Below are positions 25,115-33,527 of a stretch of DNA of 64,000 bases, piece by piece. The notes beneath the pieces were generated by a model, which was not told the origin of the DNA, made no database searches, and worked only from the letters and a program-made list of their open reading frames with translations. Source of the stretch: Stenotrophomonas maltophilia D457. GTDB lineage: Bacteria; Pseudomonadota; Gammaproteobacteria; Xanthomonadales; Xanthomonadaceae. Each line of letters opens with the position of its first letter. Positions within the stretch are counted from its first letter, which is position 1. The position numbers and the translations under genes are program-made. Where the stretch lies: contig NC_017671.1 of NCBI RefSeq assembly GCF_000284595.1, positions 467,001 to 531,000 of the forward strand, read 5' to 3'.

Positions 25115-25927
25115 ATGCCTGCTTCCCGCATCCGCCTGCATGTTGAAGATACCGGTGGCGACGGCCGCCCGGTGATCCTGATCCACGGCTGGCCGTTGTC
25201 CGCCGATGCCTGGAAGACCCAGGTGGCGATCCTGCGCGATGCCCAGTATCGGGTCATCAGCTACGACCGGCGCGGCTTTGGCCGCTCTGACAAGCCGGCC
25301 GAGGGCTATGACTACGACACCCTGGCGGCGGACCTGGCGGGGTTGATCGAGGAACGTGACCTGCACGATGTCACCCTGGTCGGTTTCTCGATGGGCGGTG
25401 GCGAGGTGGCGCGCTACGTGGCCAACCACGGCCAGGATCGCCTGCACAGTGTGGTGTTCGCTGCGGCGGTGCCGCCGTTCCTGCTGCGCAGTGACGACAA
25501 CCCGGAGGGGCCGCTGACCCAGGACAAGGCCGATGAAATGCGCAGCGGATTGGAGAAGGATCGCGAAGCGTTCTTCGACGGCTTCACCCGCGACTTCTTC
25601 AGCGCCCACGGCCAGCTGATGGTGACCGAAGAAACGCGCCAGGCGGCGATCGCGCTGTGCCATCAATCCGACCAGACGGCGGCACTGGGCTGCATGCACG
25701 CGTTTGCCACTACTGATTTTCGGGATGACCTGAAAAAGATCACGGTGCCGACCTTGATCCTGCACGGTGACAGCGATGCCATCGTGCCGTTTGAGGGCTC
25801 CGGCCAGCGTACCCACAAGGCCATCAAAGGCAGCGAAGTGGTGATCCTGGAAGGCGCGCCACATGGCTGCAACACCAGCCACGCCGACCGCTTCAATCTG
25901 GCCCTGCTGAACTTCCTGAAGCGCTAA
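25115..25927 (+). CDS. Alpha/beta hydrolase, non-haem haloperoxidase type
   Basis: 270 aa. The order is typical: oxyanion region LIHGWPLSADAWKTQ, SYDRRGFGRSDKP, nucleophile elbow GFSMGGGEVARYV (Ser), acid in LILHGDSDAIVPF (Asp) and a C-terminal His (GAPHGCNTSHADRFN). This matches cofactor-free chloroperoxidase/esterase proteins of about 275 aa. Likely a cytoplasmic esterase or perhydrolase. The ATG at 25115 follows acaggagc. Stands alone. Confidence 0.88.
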   Translation: MPASRIRLHVEDTGGDGRPVILIHGWPLSADAWKTQVAILRDAQYRVISYDRRGFGRSDKPAEGYDYDTLAADLAGLIEERDLHDVTLVGFSMGGGEVARYVANHGQDRLHSVVFAAAVPPFLLRSDDNPEGPLTQDKADEMRSGLEKDREAFFDGFTRDFFSAHGQLMVTEETRQAAIALCHQSDQTAALGCMHAFATTDFRDDLKKITVPTLILHGDSDAIVPFEGSGQRTHKAIKGSEVVILEGAPHGCNTSHADRFNLALLNFLKR

Positions 25928-25936
25928 GCTGCGGCC

Positions 25937-26110
25937 ATGCGCCAGACCAGAACCCCCCCATGGAAGAAGCCCAACCCCAAGGGCCAGACGTCGCAACCGC
26001 TATCGGATGCGCAGAAGGCGGCGGCACGGCAACGTGCCGAGGAGAACGGGCGGAGCTATCCCAACCTGGTCGACAACATGTGGGCGGCGAAGCTGCCGCG
26101 TGGGTCGTGA
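25937..26110 (+). CDS. Very small basic protein
   Basis: 57 aa (MRQTRTPPWKKPNPKGQTSQ, then LSDAQKAAARQRAEENGRSY and NLVDNMWAAKLPRGS). It begins 9 bases after the hydrolase stop. Lys/Pro-rich start, then a helix and a PNLVDN motif; this pattern recurs in small Xanthomonadaceae proteins as I recall. Function unknown. Good codon use and close spacing support it being real. Confidence 0.6.
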   Translation: MRQTRTPPWKKPNPKGQTSQPLSDAQKAAARQRAEENGRSYPNLVDNMWAAKLPRGS

Positions 26111-26135
26111 TTCAAAGGCTGGGTGTAGTCCTGGT

Positions 26136-26159
26136 GTAGAGCCGAGCCGATGCTCTGCT
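26136..26159. repeat. SMAG REP, class GTAGAGCCGAGC, single degenerate unit
   Basis: The unit begins GTAGAGCCGAGCCGATGC but the second arm carries changes (ctctgct for ctcggct). No facing partner is nearby. Confidence 0.7.
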
Positions 26160-26220
26160 GGCGCGCGCAGCGCGTGCCAGCCGGAGAAGGGGCAAAGGGC
26201 AGCGGGGCATGGACTCGGCG

Positions 26221-26910
26221 CTAAGGGCCGGGCAGTGGCTGCCAGCCCGACTCCCTCCACGGCGCAACCTCGCGTTGCTGTACGTCAATGGCCTCGATTG
26301 GCAACCCGGCCAGCCGTGCCAGTTCCGCACGCAGCATTTCGGTGTCCAACGGCAGCGCGATGGCCACCTGCAGGCGGTCGCCCTGCTGCCGGACCTGCAC
26401 GGGCACGACCGCATGGGCTTCATGCTCACCGCCGGTGCGACCGATCGGGTAGCGCATCGCCGTGGGCCGCCCCAGCTGTGCGAGCGCGGGTTGCCATGCC
26501 TCCAGCACGACGGGCTGTGCGGCCACGGGAACCTGCGCCTCGACGACGGTTCCCGCATAACCGGTGAGATTGTCCACCATCACCTGGAAGCGTGCGCCAT
26601 CGGGGATGACCAGCACGGTGGCGATCAGCGCCATCAGCGAGAGGATGGCCGCGGCGACGTGCCAGCTGCGGGGTGCGGTGGCGGCGCGGGTTGCCGTGCG
26701 CAGGCCCGGCTTGCGCCGCAGCTTGCGCGCGTAGATGCGTCGATCCTTCCTGCGGGGGCTGCTGCTGTGCTCCGGCAGGTTCAACGGGACGCGTGGCATC
26801 CGGGCGACGCGCGCATTGATCAGGCGCGAGAGCAGCCACCATGCGAGCACGAACGCCAGCAGTGGCAGCAGCGTTCGTACCACCAGATACAGCATCACCA
26901 TCGGGAACAT
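26221..26910 (-). CDS. Membrane protein of unknown function
   Basis: 229 aa from the ATG at 26910 (MFPMVMLYLVVRTLLPLLAF). One helix at the N-terminus and another around residues 85-105 (WHVAAAILSLMALIATVLVI), separated by a very basic segment (PRRKDRRIYARKLRRKPGLR). The remainder is soluble and probably extracytoplasmic, with LPLDTEMLRAELARLAGLPI. A start eight codons upstream is possible. Family not recognised. Confidence 0.65.
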   Translation of the reverse strand: MFPMVMLYLVVRTLLPLLAFVLAWWLLSRLINARVARMPRVPLNLPEHSSSPRRKDRRIYARKLRRKPGLRTATRAATAPRSWHVAAAILSLMALIATVLVIPDGARFQVMVDNLTGYAGTVVEAQVPVAAQPVVLEAWQPALAQLGRPTAMRYPIGRTGGEHEAHAVVPVQVRQQGDRLQVAIALPLDTEMLRAELARLAGLPIEAIDVQQREVAPWRESGWQPLPGP

Positions 26911-27027
26911 CCTGCTTGGCACACACGGATTCAATCAACCTCGTCATCGTAACGGCGCTGCGTGGTGCGTGTCGCATCCGCCAGCCGACACGTGCGAAGC
27001 GCTTGGTTAGGATGGCTCTTTGCTGTC

Positions 27028-27684
27028 ATGGATGAACCGATGAGCGCCGCCACTTCCCGAATCCGCCGCATCTGTGGGCAGGGGCCGATCCTGTTGATGC
27101 TCCAGTGGGTCGCGCTGCTTTCTGTGGTGCTGGCTGCCGGCTTCTTCCATTACCGCGTGGAGCTGTTGCTGGAGCCGGTGACGGTGGCCTGTGGGGGCCC
27201 GGACGCGCAGGCGCGATTGCAGGTTGCCGAACAGGTGATGGCGCGTGCGGGCGCACTGGATGACTGGCAACCCCTGGGCTGGATTCCATGGGTAGGCCTG
27301 GTGCTGGCCTTGCTGGGGGCCATGGCGGTATGCGCAAGCCGTGCGCTGTGGCTGCGCGATCGGCTGCGCACGGCGAACGTGGCGCTTATGGTGCTGCACG
27401 GTGGCGCACTGGCTTTGGCCGGATGGGTACTGCACCTGTACGAGGATGCGTGGAGTAATGTGGCGCGGCTGTCACCCACGGCGTGCCTGGTGGAGCTGGT
27501 GTCGGAGGGCGATGTACCGCTGGAGCAGGCGCAGCGCGTGGTGTTCCACATCCTGACGCGGGTGAACGCGCCACTGCTGCGTAATCCGGATGATCTGGCG
27601 CTGGTGTTGACGGTGCTGTTGTTGGCCGCGATGGCCGGCGGCGTTGCCCTGTGGCGTGCGATCGCGCGGGCCCGGGCGGGCTGA
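27028..27684 (+). CDS. Membrane protein of unknown function
   Basis: 218 aa from the ATG at 27028 (MDEPMSAATSRIRRICGQ); MSAATS four codons on is an alternative. Four hydrophobic stretches are visible: LLMLQWVALLSVVLAAGFF, WIPWVGLVLALLGAMAVCA, VALMVLHGGALALAGWVL and LALVLTVLLLAAMAGGVAL. Divergent from the gene at 26221, also a membrane protein; the two may be related in role. Family not recognised. Confidence 0.65.
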   Translation: MDEPMSAATSRIRRICGQGPILLMLQWVALLSVVLAAGFFHYRVELLLEPVTVACGGPDAQARLQVAEQVMARAGALDDWQPLGWIPWVGLVLALLGAMAVCASRALWLRDRLRTANVALMVLHGGALALAGWVLHLYEDAWSNVARLSPTACLVELVSEGDVPLEQAQRVVFHILTRVNAPLLRNPDDLALVLTVLLLAAMAGGVALWRAIARARAG

Positions 27685-27748
27685 GCACGCTCGGCGGCGC
27701 GCGGCAATCGCGCTACAGTCGACGCCTCGCCACTCCAGGGAAGACCCG

Positions 27749-28717
27749 ATGCGCTTGTTGCTGCGTGCGTTGCCGTTGTTGCTGTGTTCGCTGGCGGTGC
27801 ATGCCGCCGAGGTGGACCGCCGTATCGCGGTGACCATCGATGACCTGCCATGGGCACGGCTTGACCAGATCGTGCCGCCGGATCTGCAGGAACGGCATGA
27901 GGCGTTGATGGCCCAGCTGCGCGAGGCTGGCGTGCCGGTGGTGGGCTTCGTCAACGAGAACAAGCTTGAGGTTGATGGACAGGTGCAGCCGACGCGGGTA
28001 CAGATGCTGCGCGACTGGCGCGATGCCGGCTATGTGCTGGGCAATCACACGTACTCGCACATGGATCTGAATGCGAAGGGCCTGGCGGCGTTCCAGCAGG
28101 ATTTCCTGCGCGGCGAGACGGTGCTGCGGCCGCTGCTGGCCGAGAAGGGGCAGGCGCCGCAGTGGATGCGCCACCCTTACCTGCGTGCCGGGCGCACCGC
28201 GGATGAGCGGGTGCAGATGGATGCGTTCTTCAAGCAGCATGGCTACCGCGTGGCACCGGTGACGGTGGACAACGGTGAGTGGGTGTGGGCGTTCGCCTAT
28301 GCCAACGTGATGAACGAGCAGGCGGACTCGCCCGCGCGCGCGGCGACGCTGGCGCAGCTGCGCAAGGGCTACGTGCCGTACATGCTGAACAAGCTGGACT
28401 ATTACGAGAAACAGTCGCAGGCGCTGCTGGGGTACGCGCTGCCGCAGGTGTGGCTGATGCACGCCAATGAGCTCAACGCGGCCATCTTCGCCGAACTGGT
28501 GGCGGCCACGAAGCGCCGCGGCTATCGCTTCATTTCGCTGGACGAGGCGATGCGTGACCCGGCCTATGCGCGGGGTGCCGAGGGCTACAACGGCCGCTAT
28601 GGCCCGAGCTGGCTGCACCGCTGGGCGATGGCGGAGAGCAAGCCGAAGGATTTCTACGCCGGCGAGCCCGAGGTGCCGGCGTGGGTGATGAAGCTGGCCA
28701 AGGTCGATTCGGAGTAA
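27749..28717 (+). CDS. Exported polysaccharide deacetylase-family protein
   Basis: 322 aa from the ATG at 27749 with signal peptide MRLLLRALPLLLCSLAVHA. NodB-type motifs are present: IAVTIDDLPW (metal-binding Asp pair), GNHTYSHMDLNA (HxxxH metal site) and MRHPYLRAGRT. It would remove acetyl groups from a carbohydrate in the periplasm. The C-terminal half (VWLMHANELNAAIFAELVAA) follows the same fold. A purine-rich site (cagggaag) precedes the start. Confidence 0.85.
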   Translation: MRLLLRALPLLLCSLAVHAAEVDRRIAVTIDDLPWARLDQIVPPDLQERHEALMAQLREAGVPVVGFVNENKLEVDGQVQPTRVQMLRDWRDAGYVLGNHTYSHMDLNAKGLAAFQQDFLRGETVLRPLLAEKGQAPQWMRHPYLRAGRTADERVQMDAFFKQHGYRVAPVTVDNGEWVWAFAYANVMNEQADSPARAATLAQLRKGYVPYMLNKLDYYEKQSQALLGYALPQVWLMHANELNAAIFAELVAATKRRGYRFISLDEAMRDPAYARGAEGYNGRYGPSWLHRWAMAESKPKDFYAGEPEVPAWVMKLAKVDSE

Positions 28718-28720
28718 GGC

Positions 28721-29563
28721 TCAGCGCTTGACGGCCAGCACGCCGTCCAGCGCCAGTTCGGCCTTGAAACCAGCCTTTTCCAGGCGCTTGGCCACTTCAC
28801 GCGGCACGTCGCGGCCGCTGGTCAGCTTGTTCGGCGCACCGGTGTAGTGGAACAGGCGGCCGCCCTTGCGGATCACGCGGGCGAGGTGGTCGTAGAACAC
28901 CTGTGAGTACAGCTCGCCGGCGATGCCGAAGCGCGGCGGGTCGTGCAGGATCGCGTCGACACTGTTGCTGGCCACCTGTTCGATCTGCTGCGAGACGTCA
29001 CCGTGGCTGAACTGCAGGCGGCCACCGGCGGCAGCCGAGTCCGGATCCGGCGACCACGGGTTGAGCGTGCGCAGCCACATCACATCGGCGTTCTTCTCGA
29101 ACGAGCGGATCTGGCCGACACCGGCTTCCAGCGCACAGGCAGCGAAGTAGCCGAGGCCACCGCAGGTATCGAGGATGACCTTGCCGGCCGGGGCGACCAG
29201 CTCCACCTTGCGGCGTGCATCCTCGAACGGCGACAGCTTCGAGGTCGGCAGCATCTTGATGCCGTCGATCTCGAAGGTCGGTGCGCCCCATTCGGTCGGC
29301 ACCAGCTTGATCAGCGAGCCGCTGTAGCGCGAGATCGGCGCGAAGTCCTCGCCATCCCAGTAGTACAGGGTGCGGTCCTTCAGCTTGCCCGGCCAGGGAT
29401 AGGGCTGGCCCCGGAAGTGGAAGCCGTCCGCATCGAGCGCCACGCTGTCCTGGCTGCGCCCGAGGTCGAGCGAGCCCTGCCAGTCGGCGGCGCCCTTTTC
29501 ATGGGCACGGCGCAGGGTATCGGCGCTGTCGCGGGTCAGCAGGGGGCCGGTGTAATGGGGCAC
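28721..29563 (-). CDS. Class I SAM-dependent methyltransferase
   Basis: 280 aa if it starts at GTG 29563 (VPHYTGPLLTRDSADTLRRA); no in-frame ATG exists close by, and the frame upstream runs through a REP, so a GTG start is preferred. The SAM-binding motif is VILDTCGGLGYFAACALE, the acidic strand RSFEKNADV, and the catalytic-type motif DAILHDPPRFG. The DPP motif suggests methylation of a base or amide nitrogen. The substrate is unknown. It is convergent with the deacetylase gene, with the stops 3 bases apart. Confidence 0.75.
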   Translation of the reverse strand: MPHYTGPLLTRDSADTLRRAHEKGAADWQGSLDLGRSQDSVALDADGFHFRGQPYPWPGKLKDRTLYYWDGEDFAPISRYSGSLIKLVPTEWGAPTFEIDGIKMLPTSKLSPFEDARRKVELVAPAGKVILDTCGGLGYFAACALEAGVGQIRSFEKNADVMWLRTLNPWSPDPDSAAAGGRLQFSHGDVSQQIEQVASNSVDAILHDPPRFGIAGELYSQVFYDHLARVIRKGGRLFHYTGAPNKLTSGRDVPREVAKRLEKAGFKAELALDGVLAVKR

Positions 29564-29610
29564 GGCGGGTACCGGGGCGGTTCGGGGGAGGGCATGGTAC
29601 CGCAGCTGTT

Positions 29611-29666
29611 GTAGAGCCGAGCCCGCCCTAGGCTCCACCATGCCTGCATCCACGCATGGCGTGGAT
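29611..29666. repeat. SMAG REP units interrupted by IS110 copy 1
   Basis: A degenerate GTAGAGCCGAGC unit (29611-29636) is followed by a GTAGATCCAC-class unit, of which atccacgcatggcgtggat(ct) survives at 29648-29668. The missing final AC of that unit is found after the right end of the insertion sequence at 30804-30805. Confidence 0.85.
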
Positions 29667-29684
29667 CTTATCTCTTGCCGATCT

Positions 29685-29845
29685 GGCACCTTGGGTGCCG
29701 AGAGCCCGGCGTGGGCGACCGTGTGGATCCGGGTCTTGCGACCGAGAAGTAGCTTGGGTCCCCACGCCGGATTCTCCCTGAACCGCCCGAACAGTTGGTT
29801 GAGTTGGCGCTCGAACTGATAAGACTGGGCAAGCGGGGAGAGCTC
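29685..29845 (+). ncRNA. Candidate bridge RNA in the IS110 left end, copy 1
   Basis: Three hairpins in a row. The first is ggcacc-ttg-ggtgcc (29685-29699). The second is closed by ggcgtggg / cccacgcc (29708-29715, 29761-29768); its internal loop carries GTGGATC (29723-29729), identical to the target left flank, and AGTAG (29748-29752), complementary to CTACT at the target right side. The third is closed by tctccc / gggaga (29773-29778, 29836-29841); its loop carries ACAGTTG (29791-29797), identical to the element's right end, and GATAAG (29818-29823), complementary to CTTATC at its left end. This is the target-loop and donor-loop plan of IS110 bridge RNAs. Confidence 0.8.
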
Positions 29846-29863
29846 TCGACCCTGTCAGCCTAG

Positions 29864-30790
<927 letters not shown>

Positions 30791-30814
30791 CAAGACAGTT
30801 GCTACTGCAAACGT

Positions 30815-30838
30815 AGCCGAGCGTGGGCTCGGCTCTAC
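30815..30838. repeat. SMAG REP, class GTAGAGCCGAGC
   Basis: agccgagcgtgggctcggc then tctac, right after IS110 copy 1; before insertion it faced the unit at 29611. Confidence 0.85.
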
Positions 30839-30841
30839 AGT

Positions 30842-31258
30842 TCAATCGCACTTCACCGCATACACGGGCCCGGCCCCGATCAGCATCAGCGCCATGTAGT
30901 CGCTGTCGCTGGCCTTGCCCTTCAGCGTCGCGCCCTTGTTGAAGTGGAAGATGCCGAAGCCGCCGGACATGCGGATCAGGGCACTGTCGATCTGGTCGGC
31001 GTCGTCGCGGAAGTAGCGGCTGATCTCGCTGGACGTGGCCTTGTGCAGGGCGTTCGGTTCGCGCTGCCACTGCTCGCCACGGCTGAAGGAAACGAAGTAC
31101 TGGCCGCCTTCCTTGTCGATGCGGAAGTCGGCGGGCTTGCGCGCGCCGGTGGCGAAGCAGCCCTGCAATGGGTCGGCGGAGAAGGGAAGCCGCGCATCGT
31201 CGCCGCAGGCAGTGAGCAGCAGGAGGGCACCGGGCAGCAGCAGGCGGAGCGTGCGCAT
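30842..31258 (-). CDS. Lipoprotein of unknown function
   Basis: 138 aa with lipobox LTAC after MRTLRLLLPGALLLLTACGD. The mature protein (SADPLQGCFATGARKPADFR, then YFRDDADQIDSALIRMSGGF and a basic-hydrophobic end MALMLIGAGPVYAVKCD) has two further cysteines. Probably periplasmic. The family is not recognised. Its end lies only four bases from a REP. Confidence 0.7.
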   Translation of the reverse strand: MRTLRLLLPGALLLLTACGDDARLPFSADPLQGCFATGARKPADFRIDKEGGQYFVSFSRGEQWQREPNALHKATSSEISRYFRDDADQIDSALIRMSGGFGIFHFNKGATLKGKASDSDYMALMLIGAGPVYAVKCD

Positions 31259-31348
31259 GGGATGTCCCTACAGGGCAGGTGCGGCTAGTGTAGGCAGCAC
31301 GCGGGCGTGGCCCGTACAGAAATTCGGCAAGGACACAGGGGTTTTCGG

Positions 31349-31633
31349 ATGGCGCAGGGCAAGGCACCGTGGTGCGGCGTGGCCAGTTGGCTGGGGATTG
31401 CTGTGGGGTGGGGGGCAGGCACCGTGGCGGCGCAGGCGGCAGTCGCTGCCGGTGGCAATGGCATGGCCGCTGGGCTGGGCGTGGGCGTGCTGGGCGCGGC
31501 CTTGGTGGGCGGCGGCCTGGCAGTGGCCGCGCGCGTGCGTGGCGAGCGCTGGCCATGGATCGGCATCAGCGGTGCGGTGCTGAGCGCGCTGCCGCTGCTG
31601 ATGTACCTGCTGCGGATGATGCTGAAGCTCTGA
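31349..31633 (+). CDS. Small membrane protein
   Basis: 94 aa from the ATG at 31349 (MAQGKAPWCGVASWLGIAVG). Three hydrophobic segments rich in Gly and Ala: ASWLGIAVGWGAGTVAAQAA, GLGVGVLGAALVGGGLAVAA and ISGAVLSALPLLMYLLRMML. Function unknown; the start is set by the hydrophobic profile. Confidence 0.55.
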   Translation: MAQGKAPWCGVASWLGIAVGWGAGTVAAQAAVAAGGNGMAAGLGVGVLGAALVGGGLAVAARVRGERWPWIGISGAVLSALPLLMYLLRMMLKL

Positions 31634-31635
31634 CT

Positions 31636-31694
31636 GTAGAGCCGAGCCATGCTCGGCTGATGGCCTGCGGCAGCCGAGCATGGCTCGGCTCTAC
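31636..31694. repeat. Inverted pair of SMAG REPs, class GTAGAGCCGAGC
   Basis: Units at 31636-31658 and 31672-31694 face each other across 13 bases, forming an almost perfect long hairpin; it may serve as a transcription barrier between the converging genes. Confidence 0.9.
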
Positions 31695-31718
31695 AAGTGC
31701 GACGGCAGTCGGACAAAA

Positions 31719-32678
31719 TCAGCTGCGGTGGATCTCCACCGTTACATGCACCAGTTCTTCGTGGATCGCCAGCGCGTTGCGCACGGTATCGGCATCCAGC
31801 GTGGCGTCACTGGTGACCACGCTGGCGCTGACCGCGTATTTGCCACGACCGACCTGCCAGACGTGCAGGTCGGCCAGGCGTGCCGGCCACGGGCCCTGTT
31901 CGATCACTTCGCGCACTTCGGCCACCACCGGCGCGTCCATCTGCGCGTCGAGCAGGATGCGGCCGCTGTCGCGCAGCAGGCCGACCGCCCACACCGTGAC
32001 CAGTACGGCGCCAACCAGGCCCATCACCGGGTCCAGCCAGGTGAGGCCAAGCAGCTTGCCGCCGAGCAGGGCGACGATGGCCAGCACCGAGGTGGCGGCG
32101 TCGGCCAGCACGTGCACGTAGGCCGAGCGCAGGTTGAGGTCGTGACCGTGCGCATGGCCGTGGTCGTGGTGTTCGTGGCCATGCCCGTGGTCATGGCCAT
32201 GGTGATGATGCGCGTGGCCCGGGCTGTCGTGCAGCCACCAGGCACACAGCAGGTTCACGCCCAGCCCGACCGCCGCGATGGCGATGGCTTCGTTGTAGTG
32301 GATCGGTGCTGGTACCCACAGCCGCTCCAGCGATTGCACGGCCATCAGCGCGGCCACGCCGAGCAGGGCGACGGCGCTGGTATAGCCGGCCAGGATCTCG
32401 ATCTTCCAGGTGCCGAAGGCGAAGCGCGGGTCGTGCGCGTAGCGGCGTGCGCAGCGGTACGCAAACACCGAGAGCCCGAGCGCCAGCGCATGCGAACTCA
32501 TGTGCCAGCCGTCGGCGAGCACGGCCATGGAGTTGAACCACCAGCCGCCGACGATCTCCACGACCATCATGCTGACGGTGAGCCACAGGGCGCGGCGGGT
32601 ATTGCGTTCGGCCAGCGGGTTGCCGTCGTCGAAGCGGTGTTCGTGGCGACGGGCGGCGGCAAGGGCGTCCAGGTGCAT
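31719..32678 (-). CDS. dmeF: Cation-diffusion-facilitator Co/Ni efflux transporter
   Basis: 319 aa, starting at MHLDALAAARRHEHRFDDGN. It has six hydrophobic helices with CDF metal-site motifs (MAVLADGWHMSSHALAL and YVHVLADAATSVLAI) and a very His-rich cytoplasmic loop between helices four and five (about residues 150-180). DmeF-type proteins export Co and Ni by proton antiport. The divergent gene 49 bases away encodes an RcnR/DmeR-type repressor, the usual partner, and an operator-like palindrome lies between them. Strong call on family; metal specificity inferred from the regulator. Confidence 0.9.
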   Translation of the reverse strand: MHLDALAAARRHEHRFDDGNPLAERNTRRALWLTVSMMVVEIVGGWWFNSMAVLADGWHMSSHALALGLSVFAYRCARRYAHDPRFAFGTWKIEILAGYTSAVALLGVAALMAVQSLERLWVPAPIHYNEAIAIAAVGLGVNLLCAWWLHDSPGHAHHHHGHDHGHGHEHHDHGHAHGHDLNLRSAYVHVLADAATSVLAIVALLGGKLLGLTWLDPVMGLVGAVLVTVWAVGLLRDSGRILLDAQMDAPVVAEVREVIEQGPWPARLADLHVWQVGRGKYAVSASVVTSDATLDADTVRNALAIHEELVHVTVEIHRS

Positions 32679-32698
32679 GGGGGCCAGCGGTGGAGTGG

Positions 32699-32715
32699 AT
32701 ACCCCCATAGGGTAT
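32699..32715. promoter_or_regulatory. Candidate DmeR/RcnR operator
   Basis: ATACCC-ccata-GGGTAT: an inverted repeat with a C/G tract flanked by AT ends, as in CsoR/RcnR-family operators, positioned between the two divergent genes. Confidence 0.65.
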
Positions 32716-32726
32716 ATGATTCCGGC

Positions 32727-33011
32727 ATGGCTCATGTACACAAGCATCGAAAGCAGTTGCTGACCCGGGTGCGCCGCATCGGCGGCCAGGTGGCGGCGTT
32801 GGAGCAGGCGCTGGACAGGCCGGAGGGTGAGGCCGGCGACTGTGCGGACGTGCTGGTGCAGGTTGCCGCCGTGCGCGGTGCCGCCCATAGCCTGCTGATG
32901 GAGCTGCTGCACGAGCACCTGCAGGAACACGTGGTGGGCGCCGAAGACCCGCAGCAGCGGGCGGCCGAGGCCCAGGTGCTGGTCGAGCTGCTGCGCCGCT
33001 ACGGCAAATGA
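32727..33011 (+). CDS. dmeR: RcnR/DmeR-type metal-sensing repressor
   Basis: 94 aa, an all-helical CsoR/RcnR-family protein. MAHVHKHRKQLLTRVRRIGG carries the N-terminal His ligand (His3) of the Ni/Co-sensing subgroup; Cys39 (GDCADVLVQVAAVRG) and His64/His68 (LLHEHLQEHV) complete the expected Cys/His set. It represses the divergent dmeF-like gene until Co or Ni binds. Regulation is inferred from the operator-like palindrome at 32699-32715. Confidence 0.88.
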   Translation: MAHVHKHRKQLLTRVRRIGGQVAALEQALDRPEGEAGDCADVLVQVAAVRGAAHSLLMELLHEHLQEHVVGAEDPQQRAAEAQVLVELLRRYGK

Positions 33012-33015
33012 CCGG

Positions 33016-33091
33016 GTAGTGCCGGCCGCTGGCCGGCGACTGCAGGTTGTCTTCCCCGTTCATGAGGTTGCCGGCCAGCGGCCGGCACTAC
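33016..33091. repeat. Inverted pair of SMAG REPs, class GTAGTGCCGGCC
   Basis: Units at 33016-33037 and 33070-33091 face each other. The second supplies the TAG stop of the minus-strand MerC-like gene (33088-33090). Confidence 0.9.
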
Positions 33092-33459
33092 CCGTGGCGG
33101 TGTCGCGCGTTCCAGATATGCGTGGCGGCCAGCAGCAGGCTGCCGGTGACCGTCATCGGTGTTTCCCAGTCGTGCGAGGGCAGCGCCAACGCGCCGGCCA
33201 GCAGCAGGCCGAGCCCGGCGCCGGCGGTGGCCCAGGCCAGCACGGGCAGCGGGTGACGGCGTTCTGCCCGCCACAGCGCGTAGCCGGTCAGCGGCAAGGC
33301 GATGGCCACGAACAGCAGATGCACCCATTCCGCTTCGGCCCACGTGCCGAACAGCGGCAGCGCGGCGGCAAGCAGGGGCAGCGCCAGGCAGTGCAGCAGG
33401 CACAGGCTGGACAGGGCGACCGCGCCGGCATCAAGCAGGGCGGCAGAAGGCGACTTCAT
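33088..33459 (-). CDS. MerC-domain membrane protein
   Basis: 123 aa from the ATG at 33459 ([20 protein letters not shown]). Four hydrophobic helices; the first contains the Cys pair [13 protein letters not shown], typical of MerC-like metal transport proteins. It diverges from a COG0523 GTPase, and a Zur-like palindrome lies between, so it probably belongs to a zinc-starvation response. The stop codon lies inside a REP. Confidence 0.8.
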   Translation of the reverse strand: MKSPSAALLDAGAVALSSLCLLHCLALPLLAAALPLFGTWAEAEWVHLLFVAIALPLTGYALWRAERRHPLPVLAWATAGAGLGLLLAGALALPSHDWETPMTVTGSLLLAATHIWNARHRHG

Positions 33460-33477
33460 GGGGGAGGTTCCTTGCGC

Positions 33478-33503
33478 AGCAATTGTTATACAGTAACATT
33501 TCC
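33478..33503. promoter_or_regulatory. Candidate Zur box
   Basis: TGTTA-TACAG-TAACA (33484-33498), flanked by aat and ttt, is close to the Zur consensus AATGTTATA-n-TATAACATT. It sits in the 68 bases between the divergent MerC-like and COG0523 genes, near both starts. Confidence 0.75.
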
Positions 33504-33527
33504 GTTCCGCAGCCAACCCGCTCCGAC

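Noticed and set aside
31719..32930. Longer start for the CDF transporter (to 32930)
   Set aside because: It would cover the divergent regulator gene and operator; MHLDALAAARRH at 32678 is the family's usual beginning.
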